From positions 44,747,707 to 44,811,706 of the forward strand of contig CANTUZ010000006.1 in the NCBI GenBank assembly GCA_947846985.1: 64,000 nucleotides of DNA. Direction: 5' to 3'. A program made the translations under genes and the position numbers. Within the stretch, counting starts at the first letter, position 1. Every line of letters begins with the position of its first letter. Shown here one piece after another: positions 22,749 to 34,800 of the stretch. The notes under the pieces are model-generated. The model had not been told where the DNA came from. It made no database searches and saw only the letters and a list, made by a program, of their open reading frames with translations. This stretch comes from Fratercula arctica (lineage: Eukaryota > Chordata > Aves > Charadriiformes > Alcidae).

Positions 22749-25700
22749 GTAGTAGTACTGAAAGCAAACGTGATCAGGACCCTTAATAACCAAGAAGGGA
22801 ACGTGCTCTCGGTGCTGATGAGACCGGCAGCCTGGAGAGTGGTTTGGAGGGTGCGAGTGATTGGAGCCATCACGCTTATGGTAGTAGCTATCATACAGTC
22901 TTGGGGTTTTTTGCTACAGGATGTCAGAGGAATGGTCTTATTTAACAACTTTGTTGTGAATCATATTTACTCAATTCTGTATAATTTATATGACAAAGAA
23001 TTTTGCCAGGGTGAACAATTAAATGGGTGTTATGGATCAAATAAAATATTAAACATTATGAATACTAATCAAATAATGAACATTACTACCAAAAAAAACT
23101 ATTGTTGCTGGAGTGATGACGGTGGATGTTGGAGGGTATCAGAATAGATTTATGGCTGCTTTATGTCCTGGGAGCAGAATAAAGGAAATGTATACCTGAC
23201 ATGAGGGCTTTTCCTGAGGAAACTGTAGTAATGCGTTCAATACTTGTAGCCCTTGACTGTGTGTAGTTTAGTCATAATTATGAGAGCCACCTGCAACTGT
23301 ACTACAGCACATATAAATTGTATTGGGACATTGTGTTCTTAATTTTTTCCAAACAGATGCCAAAAGGTACAAAACACATGCTGTCCTCGGACAGTATTCC
23401 TTTAAAGAAAACTTTGGAAGAAAAATTACAAAGATGGGGGGTGTAAAGCCACTCGCCTGGGAGACACCGAGGGGTGCTAAGCTGTGCAAAGCAAACCCAG
23501 CAAGGGTAACTTTTTACACCTGTCTTTTAAGAGTATTTCTGCTGTAACAGTTCTCAGTGGCAGAAGTACTATTAAGAGCACATTTAAATTCGATATTGTG
23601 GGATTGGCTGCATTTGATTGATATTGACTCCAGTACCCCAAGGGCTTTGGTGAGAAGCAAAATATTTTGGAATGAGAGAAAGCTGGAGCGGTGACAAGTG
23701 CTTCTTCCTTCCAAAAGAAAATAAATCCAGCTCTCATCCAGCCCTTTCATCACATCTGTCCTGACAGTATCTTGTGCTTTCCACTGCAGACTTTTATATT
23801 GTGAAGCTCCATGGTAAGACAAAAGTAGATGGGAACGCATTTAGTTGAGACAGAAATTCGCTCTCACTTCTGAGAGCTGTTGCAGGAACAGCATCCTTCT
23901 TTTCCTCCTTCATGCCATCACTTGGGGTGGGGGGCGTCTATCCACTGCCTCGGTGGGTGCCTGGCTGCCCTCGTGCCATCGCTGAGGCATGCAACGTGCA
24001 CTCCCCTTCCTTCTCCTACTTCACTCCTGTCTTAGCCGTCAACCAAGCAGCTATTAAATGGGTAGCTGCAGTGGGCATCTGCTAAAGCGTGGCCCAATTT
24101 ATTTTACAGACCTCACACGGCTCCTGTGTCCCTGGACTGCTGAGAAGCAGCAAAGCCAACAGACGCAACACCTGGCGTACCCCAGCGTGGCAGGAGGAGG
24201 AAAAGATCCTCCCCCATGTCCCTGAAAGGTGACCAGTAGGACATCCCCAGCAGGGTCCCAGCCAGCGTCAAGCTCCTGTTGTGGCTGGCACCGTACAAAC
24301 ACAAAATGAGAAATAGCTCCTGCCTTGAAGAGGCCATAGGCAAAATAGAGCAGATAGGAAATAGGAACGAGAAGGGGAAAAGAGGTGAAATGTTTTGACC
24401 AACTCAAACCAGGTGTTTGGCAAAGAAAAATAGAGAATTCAGTGTTTCAAGCTGCTGAGTTGTTTTCCCTGTTGATAACACTATCAAATACCTTATTTTG
24501 TTAAAATTTAAAAGTGCTTAATTTGGCTTTGCTGCCAAGATATGGAATCGAGGAAATACATGAAAACCTACCAAAAATGCTTGATGGACTTTTAATTAGG
24601 ATTTTCTTCTCTTCCCCCCCGAAAACCGTAATAGTGCTTCAGAAGGACATGGAAAATACGTGGATAATCTCCAAGAAAAAGAAATAAATTCTCAATAGAC
24701 TTGTACTGTATAAGTAGATGAACACTTACAATGATCGCATAGTTTCCCTAAAATGAGTTGCTGACTTTTTTCTGCTGTTTCATATAACATAAGTTTTCCT
24801 TAATAACATAAGGCTCAAAATTGAGATGCATTTAATATATAATTTATTATTAAATTCAAAGAACTCAGGGTACTATGAGTAAAAATAGGGAATAAAATCT
24901 GAGATTATCGTTTTGTTTACACTTAGAAAATTAAGTGACAGAATTCAAAATAATTTTTAGTGTGGACTTGCTAAAGCATAGGGTTCACTTTTAGTGGGTG
25001 GGATTTTGGAATAGGTAGGTGAATAGTTAAACCAAGCACCCTGGCTGAGTTACACAGTTCAGCCAGCAGCTTTTGAGAGGATATTGAATAACGTTGGTGT
25101 TTCTTGAACCACTGACAAGGTCTCCAAGCTTTCTGAGAAAAGGCTCAGTTTGTGCTGCTTATGGAAGGTTAACTCATGTTCCCTCTTAGTAGGGGCCACA
25201 ACAGGAGGCAAATGGGATGTTCGCAATATGATATAGAGAACCGAAGAGGAAACAATAGTTCCGGTCAAGATCAGCTGAAAACGAATTTGCATTTGTAGCA
25301 CAAATATAACGGAAAACAAAGGAGAAAAAAATCCTGATGCAGGTGAGAGCAGTTCTTGTGGAATGTGCACTTGTTCTTTTTATTAGATTATAAATCAAAG
25401 TTGGATGAGTTGTCACTCTCTTCGCACTCAGTCCTTCTGTTTATTCCTTCCCTGTGTAGAGTATTTTTTCCACAGAACGTGCTTTCTATAGCCTTTGTCA
25501 AAATAAGAATTCCTGAAATGGCTCAAGGTACAATGACAGCCTCACAGACTAAATTTATTTTCATTAGAAAGACATTTCAATCTGCAGACAAACTCTGAAG
25601 TTTGTGGGAGGAGCGGTATGCTCTGAAATACAACTGACTGATTTTATCAGGGAACTACTGTAACTGTCAAAATATCCTGGGCTGCTTTCTTCTCTTCCTT

Positions 25701-26622
25701 TATGGAAGCTAATGTAGAGGAACCAGATGGTGGATATAGCATTGCCCGTGCTCAACTTTTTGTTCTCGCGTGTGATTTTTCAATACTGTTATACGCTGCT
25801 ATTTCGTATCTTCTTGCCTAACGTTCTTCTCTCTTTTATTTAAAAAAAAAAAAATTAAAAAAGAAAATCCGGAACACTTTGGGTTTACAATCAAGCCAGC
25901 AGTAATACTGCTGTATTGTATTTGTCCTTGTATAACACCACCTTTCCATTAGACCTGAATGCAACATCTGCAGATAGTCATGGTCCCCAGCTGAGCACTT
26001 GAGTGGGAGAGAGCAGGAGATACTTCCCTTGGCCTTCTGCTGCCTGGCACAGTTGCCCCAAAAGAGAGAAAATAAAGGCTGGGCTGTTTTTCCAAAAAAA
26101 GGGCCTGCTGACCCCAGGAGCTGGGGCAGAACCAGAGTGGTTGCACCTCACCTGCTCTGCCCGCAGCAGCTCTGCCCTCTCTTCTTGCTGCGTCTTACAG
26201 TTGAGGACAGTGTTGTGGGATGCGTGGTAGGTGTTACTGCACAGCAAGTAAATGTTGGTATTGCTATTATAGATGGCTTTTTTTTTTTTTCTTTTGTTAT
26301 ATTCAGCAGAAGACACCCAGGGGGACTATGACATTTTAGGGATGTGTGATGTTACCCCAAATAGATAAACTGAGGCATGTTGGAGTGAAAGTAATAACTC
26401 ACAGAAATGGAAATTATTTCCAGCTGAATTGGAAATGGAGCATGATTGTATTACAGTGCCCTTTTGCAATTGCCAGATTAGACAGTATTTCTGTGGTGGG
26501 CTTGAAGTTATTAATTATTTCAGAGTAACAACCTACCAGAGCCAGAGAGGGCTACAGCAGAGAGTATGTTAAATTCCTCAGTTTCTCCCTAGGATTTTTT
26601 TCTTTTTAAATCTCCAAAACAG
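22749..26622. other. No gene recognised
   Basis: AT-rich with a GC-richer section at about 24090-24300. A GGGGTGGGGGG run lies near 23925. Open frames of 76-110 codons (for example 25999-26331 plus, overlapped by 25978-26316 minus) oppose each other and are not credible. Confidence 0.4.
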
Positions 26623-26827
26623 AGGGAATACTTCCATTATAGATGTAGTGCTGAGTCCTTCCTGAAAGCCAGTGGCTTGGAGGCACCAAGGCAGTGGCTG
26701 CCTGAACCTGCAGACATTGACCTCCAAGTGAGCTCTACCCTCCAGGCCAGGCGAGCGGCAGCCGTCCTGCCCACATCCCTGTCCTCCCTACGGCGCCAGA
26801 AAGCTTCTGTCAGCTCCCCAGAAACAG
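26623..26827 (+). other. Exon-like GC-rich segment with long open frame
   Basis: This 205-bp segment stands out from its AT-rich surroundings. An acceptor-like AAAACAG precedes it, downstream of a T-rich stretch, and CAG/GTTTGT follows it. One frame stays open over all 68 codons, with many C or G third positions. It includes FLKASGLEAPRQWLPEPAD and a following Ala/Arg/Ser-rich part. The frame continues about 10 codons past the donor before a stop. I recognise no family. The minus strand is also open here (26637-26891), which weakens the case. If coding it begins in phase 0 and ends in phase 1. Confidence 0.25.
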
Positions 26828-28760
26828 GTTTGTCTCCAGCTTTTATTCTAAAATAGCTTTTTTTTTTTTTTTCCCCCTCAAGTATCTGCATTCTGGTGGA
26901 TGTTGTATTTTCTTTTATTAAAATGAATGCCTTGGCTCTGTATTTGGTTATTCCTTGAGCATGTGAAGGATTGCAGGCTGGAATGATTCATTATTAAGGT
27001 TTTGCAAGAGCCTATTGCCCTATGCCAACTTTTCCTAAAAAATTCAATATAATTTTGTTTTTTTAAAGAGGCTTGGGAACCCAATTAACTTTTTATCTAT
27101 TTATTATTGTTTCACCTTGAGATGGGAACTGCAAGTACTTTGACAAATGGGTTCAAAAGGTTGTCTGGGTTCAAAACTGCTTTTGTAAGTCTCTGTGCTG
27201 TTTGGCGTTTTGTTTGGGAACTCCTCAGAAGCTGCACTTCTCTGAGTCAGGCCATACCCAAATCTTTCTTACATGAACAGTGCGTTAAAGGGGACCGTTT
27301 GTCTTCTCTCTCAATTTAGGAACAAAGATGTTGTCTCTAATGCTATGAGATTGGGTTCCAACCCTCTTTCCAGTGGTATTGTGTGCCCTGTACTTTAACA
27401 TACATTTGCCCTCACCCTTTTTTGGGGGAGGAAGTATTTCTATTCCTAAAGAAACTTCCCAATGTTTTTTTTTTCTTTCCAAAAATTTATTTATTGTGGA
27501 ATACATACAGCAGCCATCAGCTGGACTGAAGTACAGACATTTATAAAAATAATGTCCAGGAGTTGTTTGTTGTAGTGGGGTTTTTCTTAATGTTTCTGAC
27601 TTTCAACAGCTCTGAAATTAATTAGTCTTTTTTCTTTCTTTTTTCTTGATTTCCTTCATTATTTTTTTGCTGTCTGAAACTATAGAGCTGTAGTCAAGTT
27701 GGCAGACGTGGCTTGCCCTTGAAGCAGGTACTTCTCCGTGATAACACGTACTTCTTATTTTCTATAGCTATTAGTCAAATTAAGCATTCTGTGAAACCAT
27801 CCTAGCCTAGTGTTAATCAGTACAAGTTTCATGGAATTAGCAGAATGAGTTCATATGGGCAGAAGAAAAAGTCCCCATCTAATTACAGTCTGACGGATGC
27901 AGTAGTTATATTGTTATATCTCTTTTTTCTGTGCACTGTAGAAGGAGCATTGCGAAGGTAATCTGCAGCTGCGATGTGACTTTCCCCTAGCCCCTAGTTG
28001 CAACAGGATTTTAATAAACTGCATGCAGAGAGCAATTTTTCATTTTGAACTAAAAAATAAAATGACATCTCAACAGCAGTATCAGCTCCGGTGACCTCGA
28101 GATTGCCCGTCACAGGCCATCAGTCCCTGAGCACCTGTCACATTTTGGGATTTTGTGAAAAAAAATGTCATAGTGTCAACACATTTACCATATGAAACTT
28201 TTCTGTTAGTGTCTTCTCTTGTTTTATATCCCCATCATTCAACCCTAAAGCGTTAAAATTCCAGCGAAAGCTTTGGAAGTAGAGCAGTGATGTTTGGTAA
28301 CAGAATGCTCATTTCCTTTAAGTACTTCCATCCAGCCCTGAAGAAGTAATCACTTTACAGAAGCTAATAAAGAATGGATTAAGCTGCAGCTTTGAAGAAC
28401 TCATCTCAAAAGGGCCCCGAAACCACTGTCTAAAAGCAATATTATCAGTATTAGAAGCTGAAAAATTACACCAACAGATCTAGGTCAGTGCATTATAGGG
28501 AGAAACAATGGAACTGATGTCATAAATATTACCAAAAATCTGCCTCTAGTAGTCTGGGAGGATTTAAGTCATCAACTTTGTTTTCATTTGAAGGGTTTGT
28601 GGCATGACTCTCATATTTGAGATTTGGCTCACAAGGGGTAGTTCTACTTTGGTGTTTGTTTTAAAGGCCAAACACTAGAGATTTTCATGTACGTATATTA
28701 ATGTGTGTAGATTACTGAGAATTAGTATCTGTATATGCATATGTGTATGTATATATATAT
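26828..28760. other. No gene recognised
   Basis: AT-rich. A T-tract lies at about 26858-26871, and two GGGTTCAAAA copies lie near 27148 and 27167. There is a (TA)n/(TG)n stretch at about 28733-28760 just before the CR1. Confidence 0.4.
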
Positions 28761-29064
28761 AAAGGGTGACTGCAAAGAAGATGGAGAATCCCTTTTTACA
28801 AGGGAGTCACATGGAAAAGACGAGGGGTAATGGCTATAAGCTACTCCAGGGGAGATTCTGATTGGACACGAGGAAAACTTTTCACAATGAGAACAATCAG
28901 CCATTGGAATACTCTCCCCAGGGAAGTGGTGCATTCCCCATCACTGGACACTTCTAAGATTCAGCTGGACAAGGTGCTGGGCCATCTTGTCTAGACCGTG
29001 CTTTTGCCAAGAAAGGTTGAACCAGATGATCCTTGAGGTCCCTTCCAACCTGGTATTCTATGAA
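28761..29064 (+). mobile_element. CR1 LINE 3' fragment, divergent subfamily
   Basis: Sense-strand CR1 3' end. Hallmarks are GAGGGGTAATGGCTATAAG, GACACGAGGAAAACTTTTC, CTCCCCAGGGAAGTGGTG, GGTGCTGGGCCATCTTGTC, CCAGATGATCCTTGAGGTCC and the terminal ATTCTATGA. The diagnostic middle differs from the copies at 22556 and 41668, so it belongs to another CR1 subfamily, which I do not name. It is 5'-truncated with no coding remnant. Confidence 0.93.
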
Positions 29065-29999
29065 ATTCTCAGTTTTCTTTAGAATGGTTCTTTTTGGGTT
29101 TGTGCTAGGGTGTTTGTGTTGTGTATGGAGCTACAGCAATACGTTGTGACTCCGGTGACGTACTTGGACGGTATGCTGTATGATACTCTTCAGCAGCCAT
29201 CCTGCTCAGCGTGTTTCCCAAAGTCTGTGATCTTTCCCTGTTTGTTAATGCCCAAGTAGATCAATCAAATCAGTAGCTATTCAAGGAGTCACGGCCTGTA
29301 AAAGTGATCTTCACTTAGAGGAAGATTTCATTGACCTTAATAAAACAATTCAAGCATCGCTATTACTAATTCATATTTAGACCATGAGTCTTGCCATACT
29401 GTGAAAGCAAGCATCCAGTCCAGAACCCTGTTGCCAACTCCATCTGAAAGGACCTGGGTAGGGAAAGGTACAAGAACGTGGTATTGCTGCCCCATACTGT
29501 TCTTCTAGTCTCTAAGGATTTAAGATTTGTAGCCAAGGCACTTCCATGCCCAGAAATGCTAACTCTAACTTGGAATACGATAATCCCTTACAGATGTTTT
29601 CTTTGAACTTTCCCAAGTTGCCTATTGAATCCACATAAAGTTATAAGATCTACAGCATTTGGTGACGAGGACTTTTGCAGCTCAGCTACATTGTGTGTGT
29701 AGACCCGTCTCCTTTTACATTATTTTTTTCAGCCTCGCTTCATTTGATGTTCCTAGTTCCTTGAAAGAAACAGTGAATGACTGTACCTTTCTTTATTTGT
29801 CTTCTCTATGCACGATTTCATAGATCTGATCATCTAATACTAAAGAATGCCAATTTACCTTGATGTTCCTGATGCCGAAGTTGTTCCATACCTTTGATTG
29901 TCTTTGATGCCTTCACAAATAATTTTTTCATTTTTATGAGTCCTTTCTCTGCATGGTTGTAACTCACTTCTTTCAGGCTCATGACATCTGTACTGTTTT
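29065..29999. other. No gene recognised
   Basis: Ordinary AT-rich sequence. The minus-strand open frame at 29830-30099 includes the 20-bp tandem duplication and looks spurious. Confidence 0.4.
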
Positions 30000-30039
30000 G
30001 GTACTTGGTTTTTATTCTTGGTACTTGGTTTTTATTCTT
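30000..30039 (+). repeat. Exact 20-bp tandem duplication (2 copies)
   Basis: The unit GGTACTTGGTTTTTATTCTT occurs twice head-to-tail without mismatch, which points to a recent local duplication. Confidence 0.9.
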
Positions 30040-33000
30040 TAACTTGTGAGCAAGCTGACCATTAAACTTTTCAGGGTGGGGCTGATGCTCTCTGGCCACT
30101 TGCTATAAAGCTGCTTAGTGTTTTGGTAACGATATAAACTCACAGTTTTGTTTCCTGTTGCAGAATTAAAGCAGAAAAGTCCTTAAACATTCATGGCGTA
30201 TTACTGTTCTTCTGAATAATGTGGTTAAGAAAGTACAAAATTTTAAAACAAGCCAAAACAAAACCCTGAAAAAACCCTTCAAAACTGTTTTCTGAGAATC
30301 CGTTGATTTAGTATTAGAAGGTGGTGTCTAGCACATCAGTCCAATGGCAAACATTTCCCATTGTGTAATGCATCGTTTCCTGATGTACCTGATGTCTACA
30401 CAACACTGACTTCTTGTGAACTCAAAATAGTTTTCTCCTTCATTTTTGACCAGCAGATGATGAATGAGGTGGGTGGAGAAAATGAACGCGATATGTGACA
30501 AATAAGCGATAGGTCAAGCCTTGTGTTAATATTTTTGTTGTCTAGGTTGGCAAATTATTGTCCCTTGCACGAGTAAATGTGGTTTTCAGGGTTAGTCATC
30601 CTTCCCAACAACTTAGAACTAATAGCTAAACCATGATTTATTTCTTTTGCGTTCTACTATTGTTCAAGTGCTGCCTATGTTGTCCATAGACAGTTTCCAA
30701 ACTAAACTCGTCTCCTCCATCCTCATTCCTCAAAACCTCTGTTGGCAGAGGGTCAAGCAAGTGCAAGGCACTGTTTGATACATCTCCAATGGTCTCTGTA
30801 TCCTAATTCCTCTGTCTGGGAGTTAAAAAGCCCAGCAAGCTAAAACAGAGGAAGGTCAGGCAGCAGCCATGTGTAGACTCTCCACTTTAAGGTTGCAGCT
30901 GCTTGCTTTTACTAAAAATAAGTGGTAATTTTCCAGCAGAAGATACTGGTAAAAACCCTCTAAGAAGGACCTGATGGGGAGGGAGAATAATCAGTAGAGA
31001 TGAGGTAGATATGGTCAGGTTTGTATAACCACTTCTGTACGCTTCTCAAAGCATCTGAATAAACAGGGACTGTATTTCTTTAAAATTGTTTTGAACATTT
31101 GGTTCCTTTTTGCATCTGTTTACTTAAAGGGAAGAAGTCTGGGAGATGCTGTATGCTGTGATTTGCATGTACGTGTTTATATATGTATGTATATGAGAGC
31201 TAAAGGCTCGGGGATGTAGCCCATTGCTCTGGTGTCTACAACAACATACATCAACATCGGGTTTTAAGATCTGAAATAAACACATAAAATCATGTTTTTG
31301 ATCTCTGGAAGTTAAATCTAGTCGCTCTTAAGCCTCCTGTGCTACAGGGGACTTGAGAGGAATATTATACACGCTATAGCACTGAGTCACGTGAAGTACC
31401 TAATCACAAAGGGATGTTAATGCGGGCAAAGTTTACGTTACGATAAAACTAAGATTTCACATTGTTTTAGCACTTTTATTGAAAGCACAAATTTAATAAT
31501 ATGATAATGGAGGAAAAAAAAAAAGGGAACTAGATTGTCTGTGACAAAATTCTAAAAGTCTTCTTTTCTTTGGTGAATGCTAATGGATAGCAGGAAGCAA
31601 CCTGTCTTGCAGCTGCGTGGCTTGATTGTGTATACTATGGCAAAAGGTAATTAAGCATCTGAGAGGAGCAAAAAAAAAGGAGCAAAAATGAAAAAGTGCC
31701 AGAATAAAATGAGTTGTATAGCTACAGGAAAGCTATTTTAAAAAATCAATTATTCTCTGAAACACGAGAAGCTCCATTTCAGAAATTACAACAAAAGGAA
31801 CTGCTGGTAACCACCCCACTATATATCCATTTCTCAAAATAGTACAAGCACTTCCAGAGAGAAAGCCAAGTCATTCATTATAGAATGCCCCCAGGACATA
31901 TATTTTCTCCAAGTGAACTTCACATTCCTCTTTTGCAGAGGAAAGCAAATCTGAAATAAAGAGAAATGCTTAGCAAGGAAACTATATTGGCCTTAAAAGT
32001 TTATACAGAGCATGATATTTACGGGCAACGTAGTGATTTTTGTGGCTCAGTTCAGATTATTCATTTACATATTTAGAATTTTTAAAATCCTCGGGTTTAG
32101 ACAAAAACGCTTTCTCTGCAGGAGTAACTTTATCGTAATACATCCGTTCTTTTAAATGATTAACCTTCGGTACGCTTAGTAATGCACTGAGATGGGTAGT
32201 GTTAAAGGGCTGGAGAGGAAGAGGTTATATCATAGATTTGATTCACCTCTAGAGACTGTTGCTTCTGCAAAATGACAGTATGTTATGCAAAAGTCTGGGT
32301 ATAATTAATGGAAAAGCAGCCAATACGTACAGTAGTGTTTTCACAACATAATGGATTTCCCACAAGGGAAATTACAGTTTTGCAAAATTGGCAAGTTAGC
32401 GACAGAAAAAAGCCCTTTCGAAATTGATTTTTTCTGCTATTACTTTTTGATAATAAGACAATAAATTACTGTGTTATTCTAATTTATAATTTGGCTTCTA
32501 AAGATTTAACTTTTGTATAAGGGATTAGCAAAGCTGACGTGTAGCACTCAGCAAGGTAAAGAGACTTTGCTTTTAACTGTTTTCAAAGGGATTTGATGTT
32601 TGATGTCTCTGCAGAGCTTTACCCTGTAATGGTTGTCTTAGTGCGTTGGAAATCTGGCCCTTTGCAAGACAGATTAACTCTGGACCTTTGCTTGACAGAT
32701 TAGCTCAATATACAAGAGAACTTTGATCAGTTTACGTACAATGCGGAGGCCTCTAATGAGTTCATTTTTAAGCACTTCTTCAATATGAAGAAGAAAATAA
32801 TCTCAGTTTCTGCAGTGCTCTTCCCTGTATTTTCCTCACTTAAAATGTTGCCCCTCGTTGAGATTTATTTTCTTCCAGAAGATCAGTTAATTGGGAACTA
32901 AGCCAACAACTCTTCCAGCTCGTTGTCCTCCCTCCGAGTTTCTCCCTCTTTGAGACCTTATGATGCTGCTGGCCAACATCGCCAGTAACACGATGAAGCA

Positions 33001-34579
33001 ATGCATCTTTATTTGCAATAGTGCACAGCATGAGTCTTTCACCAAAACCATAGCTTTTTGCTGTTGCAACTTTATGCAAAACAATTCATGATGCAAAAAT
33101 GTCTTGCTTTTGATCGTTAGGGTTGTTCGGCACCTTCAACCAGGCTCCCAAAAAATAGCTGCCGTCAGGGCCACCAGTTTTAGGAGTGAAAGCTGCTGCA
33201 TTTTGCTTGCAGTTATTAATTAACATGCAGCTGGTTTAGGTGTTCCTGGAGATTCACCAGAAATAGTTTTATTTATGAAATGATGTTGGCTAACTAGTTT
33301 TTGCTGAAGCAGAGGCCGATGGGTACTGGGGAAGAGGATGGTCTCGGTGAACTATTCAGTTTGGCAAACACCATGTTGGTCCCTGTTTTTTTCCTTCTGT
33401 CCTTTGCAGGGATTTGCATCATTGCTGGATGACAGACAGAAAGGATGAGAGAAGGTGGTTGGCGTAATCATTGTAAGGATGCTTTCTTCTTCTAAAACAC
33501 AGCTCAATGAGTGTGAGCAGGGGAAATGAGATGGCCTACATCACCAAAACCTGGCTCTCCTCTTCAGTTTCTCCGACCTGGGGCCTGTGGGTTTTTCGGC
33601 AACGCGTCTACAACTGCCCAGAGGGGGCTTCTGACCTATATAAACAGGAATTGTCTGATGTTAGACGGAGGCTGAACCGATCAGAAATAAAAGCATCACT
33701 TTCTTTCTAGGGCAAAAGCAACAGAGTTATGTTATGAAATTAAGGCCTTATGATTATGTGCGTGGTTTTTTTGCTCAGAGTGAGGACGTCAACTCTCATG
33801 AGCCGCGTAGACTTATTTCAAGGCTGCGGCAAATCTGTAGGAGTGAATGTATGTTGCTGACTAAGTCAAGAGCGCTTTTTTTTTTTGTTGTTTTTTTAAG
33901 AAAGGGCATAGTCCTATACTAAATATTGCTCATGAAGGTGGTCCCAGAGCTGTTACCCTAGAGTGAAGACCGGTAGCAGCTCCCTCACAGTGGGCCCACA
34001 CAAATCCTATTTCTGTATCTATTAGAGAACAGATGTCAAGTGTATGCATCAGCAGATTTATCCAGACGCCCGTCGTCCCGAGCGGGATGATGACAGGTGA
34101 CCTGAGGCCTGACATCTGCCTGCTGCAGCAAAATTGAAAGATGCCAACCTGCGTTCAGCATGTGGGAACCACCTCGGCAGACCTGAAATATGAAGATACG
34201 TGTTTGAGTCTCAACTGGTGAAAGTCATTTGCTAAAAAAAAAAAAAGGTCAGATAAGGGGTCAGAGGCATGACCTCTTTCCTATCTTGGTTCACCAACAG
34301 TATCTATGGGAAACACCTCTGATGGGTCCCTTCAGCACAACATCCATGGGAGCAAGTGGTTAAAACCGTACTTGTGCGGCTTGGGCTGCTGTTATCTGCA
34401 ATACTCTTCATCAAACGAAGAACTCTGCCTAGGACATTGCACCACGTGATTGCAGTGACTGCACATAAATGAAGCAAAAATCACCAGCAGGTATGTGAGG
34501 AACTTTCACTTTTCTTACTCTTTCATTCCTGTCGAGATGCAGCGATTTGTGCCTTTTTGTTGCTTTGGGGAAAAGTGTC
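30040..34579. other. No gene recognised; one TATA/poly-A-signal pair
   Basis: Long AT-rich stretch. At 33507-33710 a 67-codon plus-strand frame overlaps a TATATAAA near 33639 and an AATAAA near 33684, a spacing reminiscent of a retroviral LTR. No LTR ends, primer site or target duplications could be defined. No other structure was seen. Confidence 0.35.
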
Positions 34580-34800
34580 GTTAATGCTTATTTAAAATTG
34601 AAGATTAAATCTTCAATAAATGGAATTTTGTAATTAAGAATCCTATTGTGGACTTTAAGCATTGTTCATCTCATTTAAATGAATTGAAACAATCACATGA
34701 TACATTTGTATGGCGGAATTAAGATTGTTGTTAATTATTAAGTTATTACGGCTATAGAAATCAAGTTTGTCTCTGTATTATCCTAAAACAAGTCTTTTTC
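34580..34800. promoter_or_regulatory. Candidate conserved non-coding block with small hairpin
   Basis: A unique AT-rich block with GTAATTAAG, CATTTAAATG and GTTAATTATTAAG. It contains a perfect 9-bp-arm hairpin at 34597-34617 (ATTGAAGAT/ATCTTCAAT, 3-nt loop). It has the texture of a developmental enhancer, but this rests on composition only. Confidence 0.25.

Noticed and set aside
22281..22793. 170-codon minus-strand open frame
   Set aside because: A large part is the antisense of the CR1 fragment at 22556-22748, so the frame is an artefact of the repeat.
27140..27180. Two GGGTTCAAAA words resembling a tRNA B box
   Set aside because: They lack the rest of the B box, an A box at proper distance and any cloverleaf arms.
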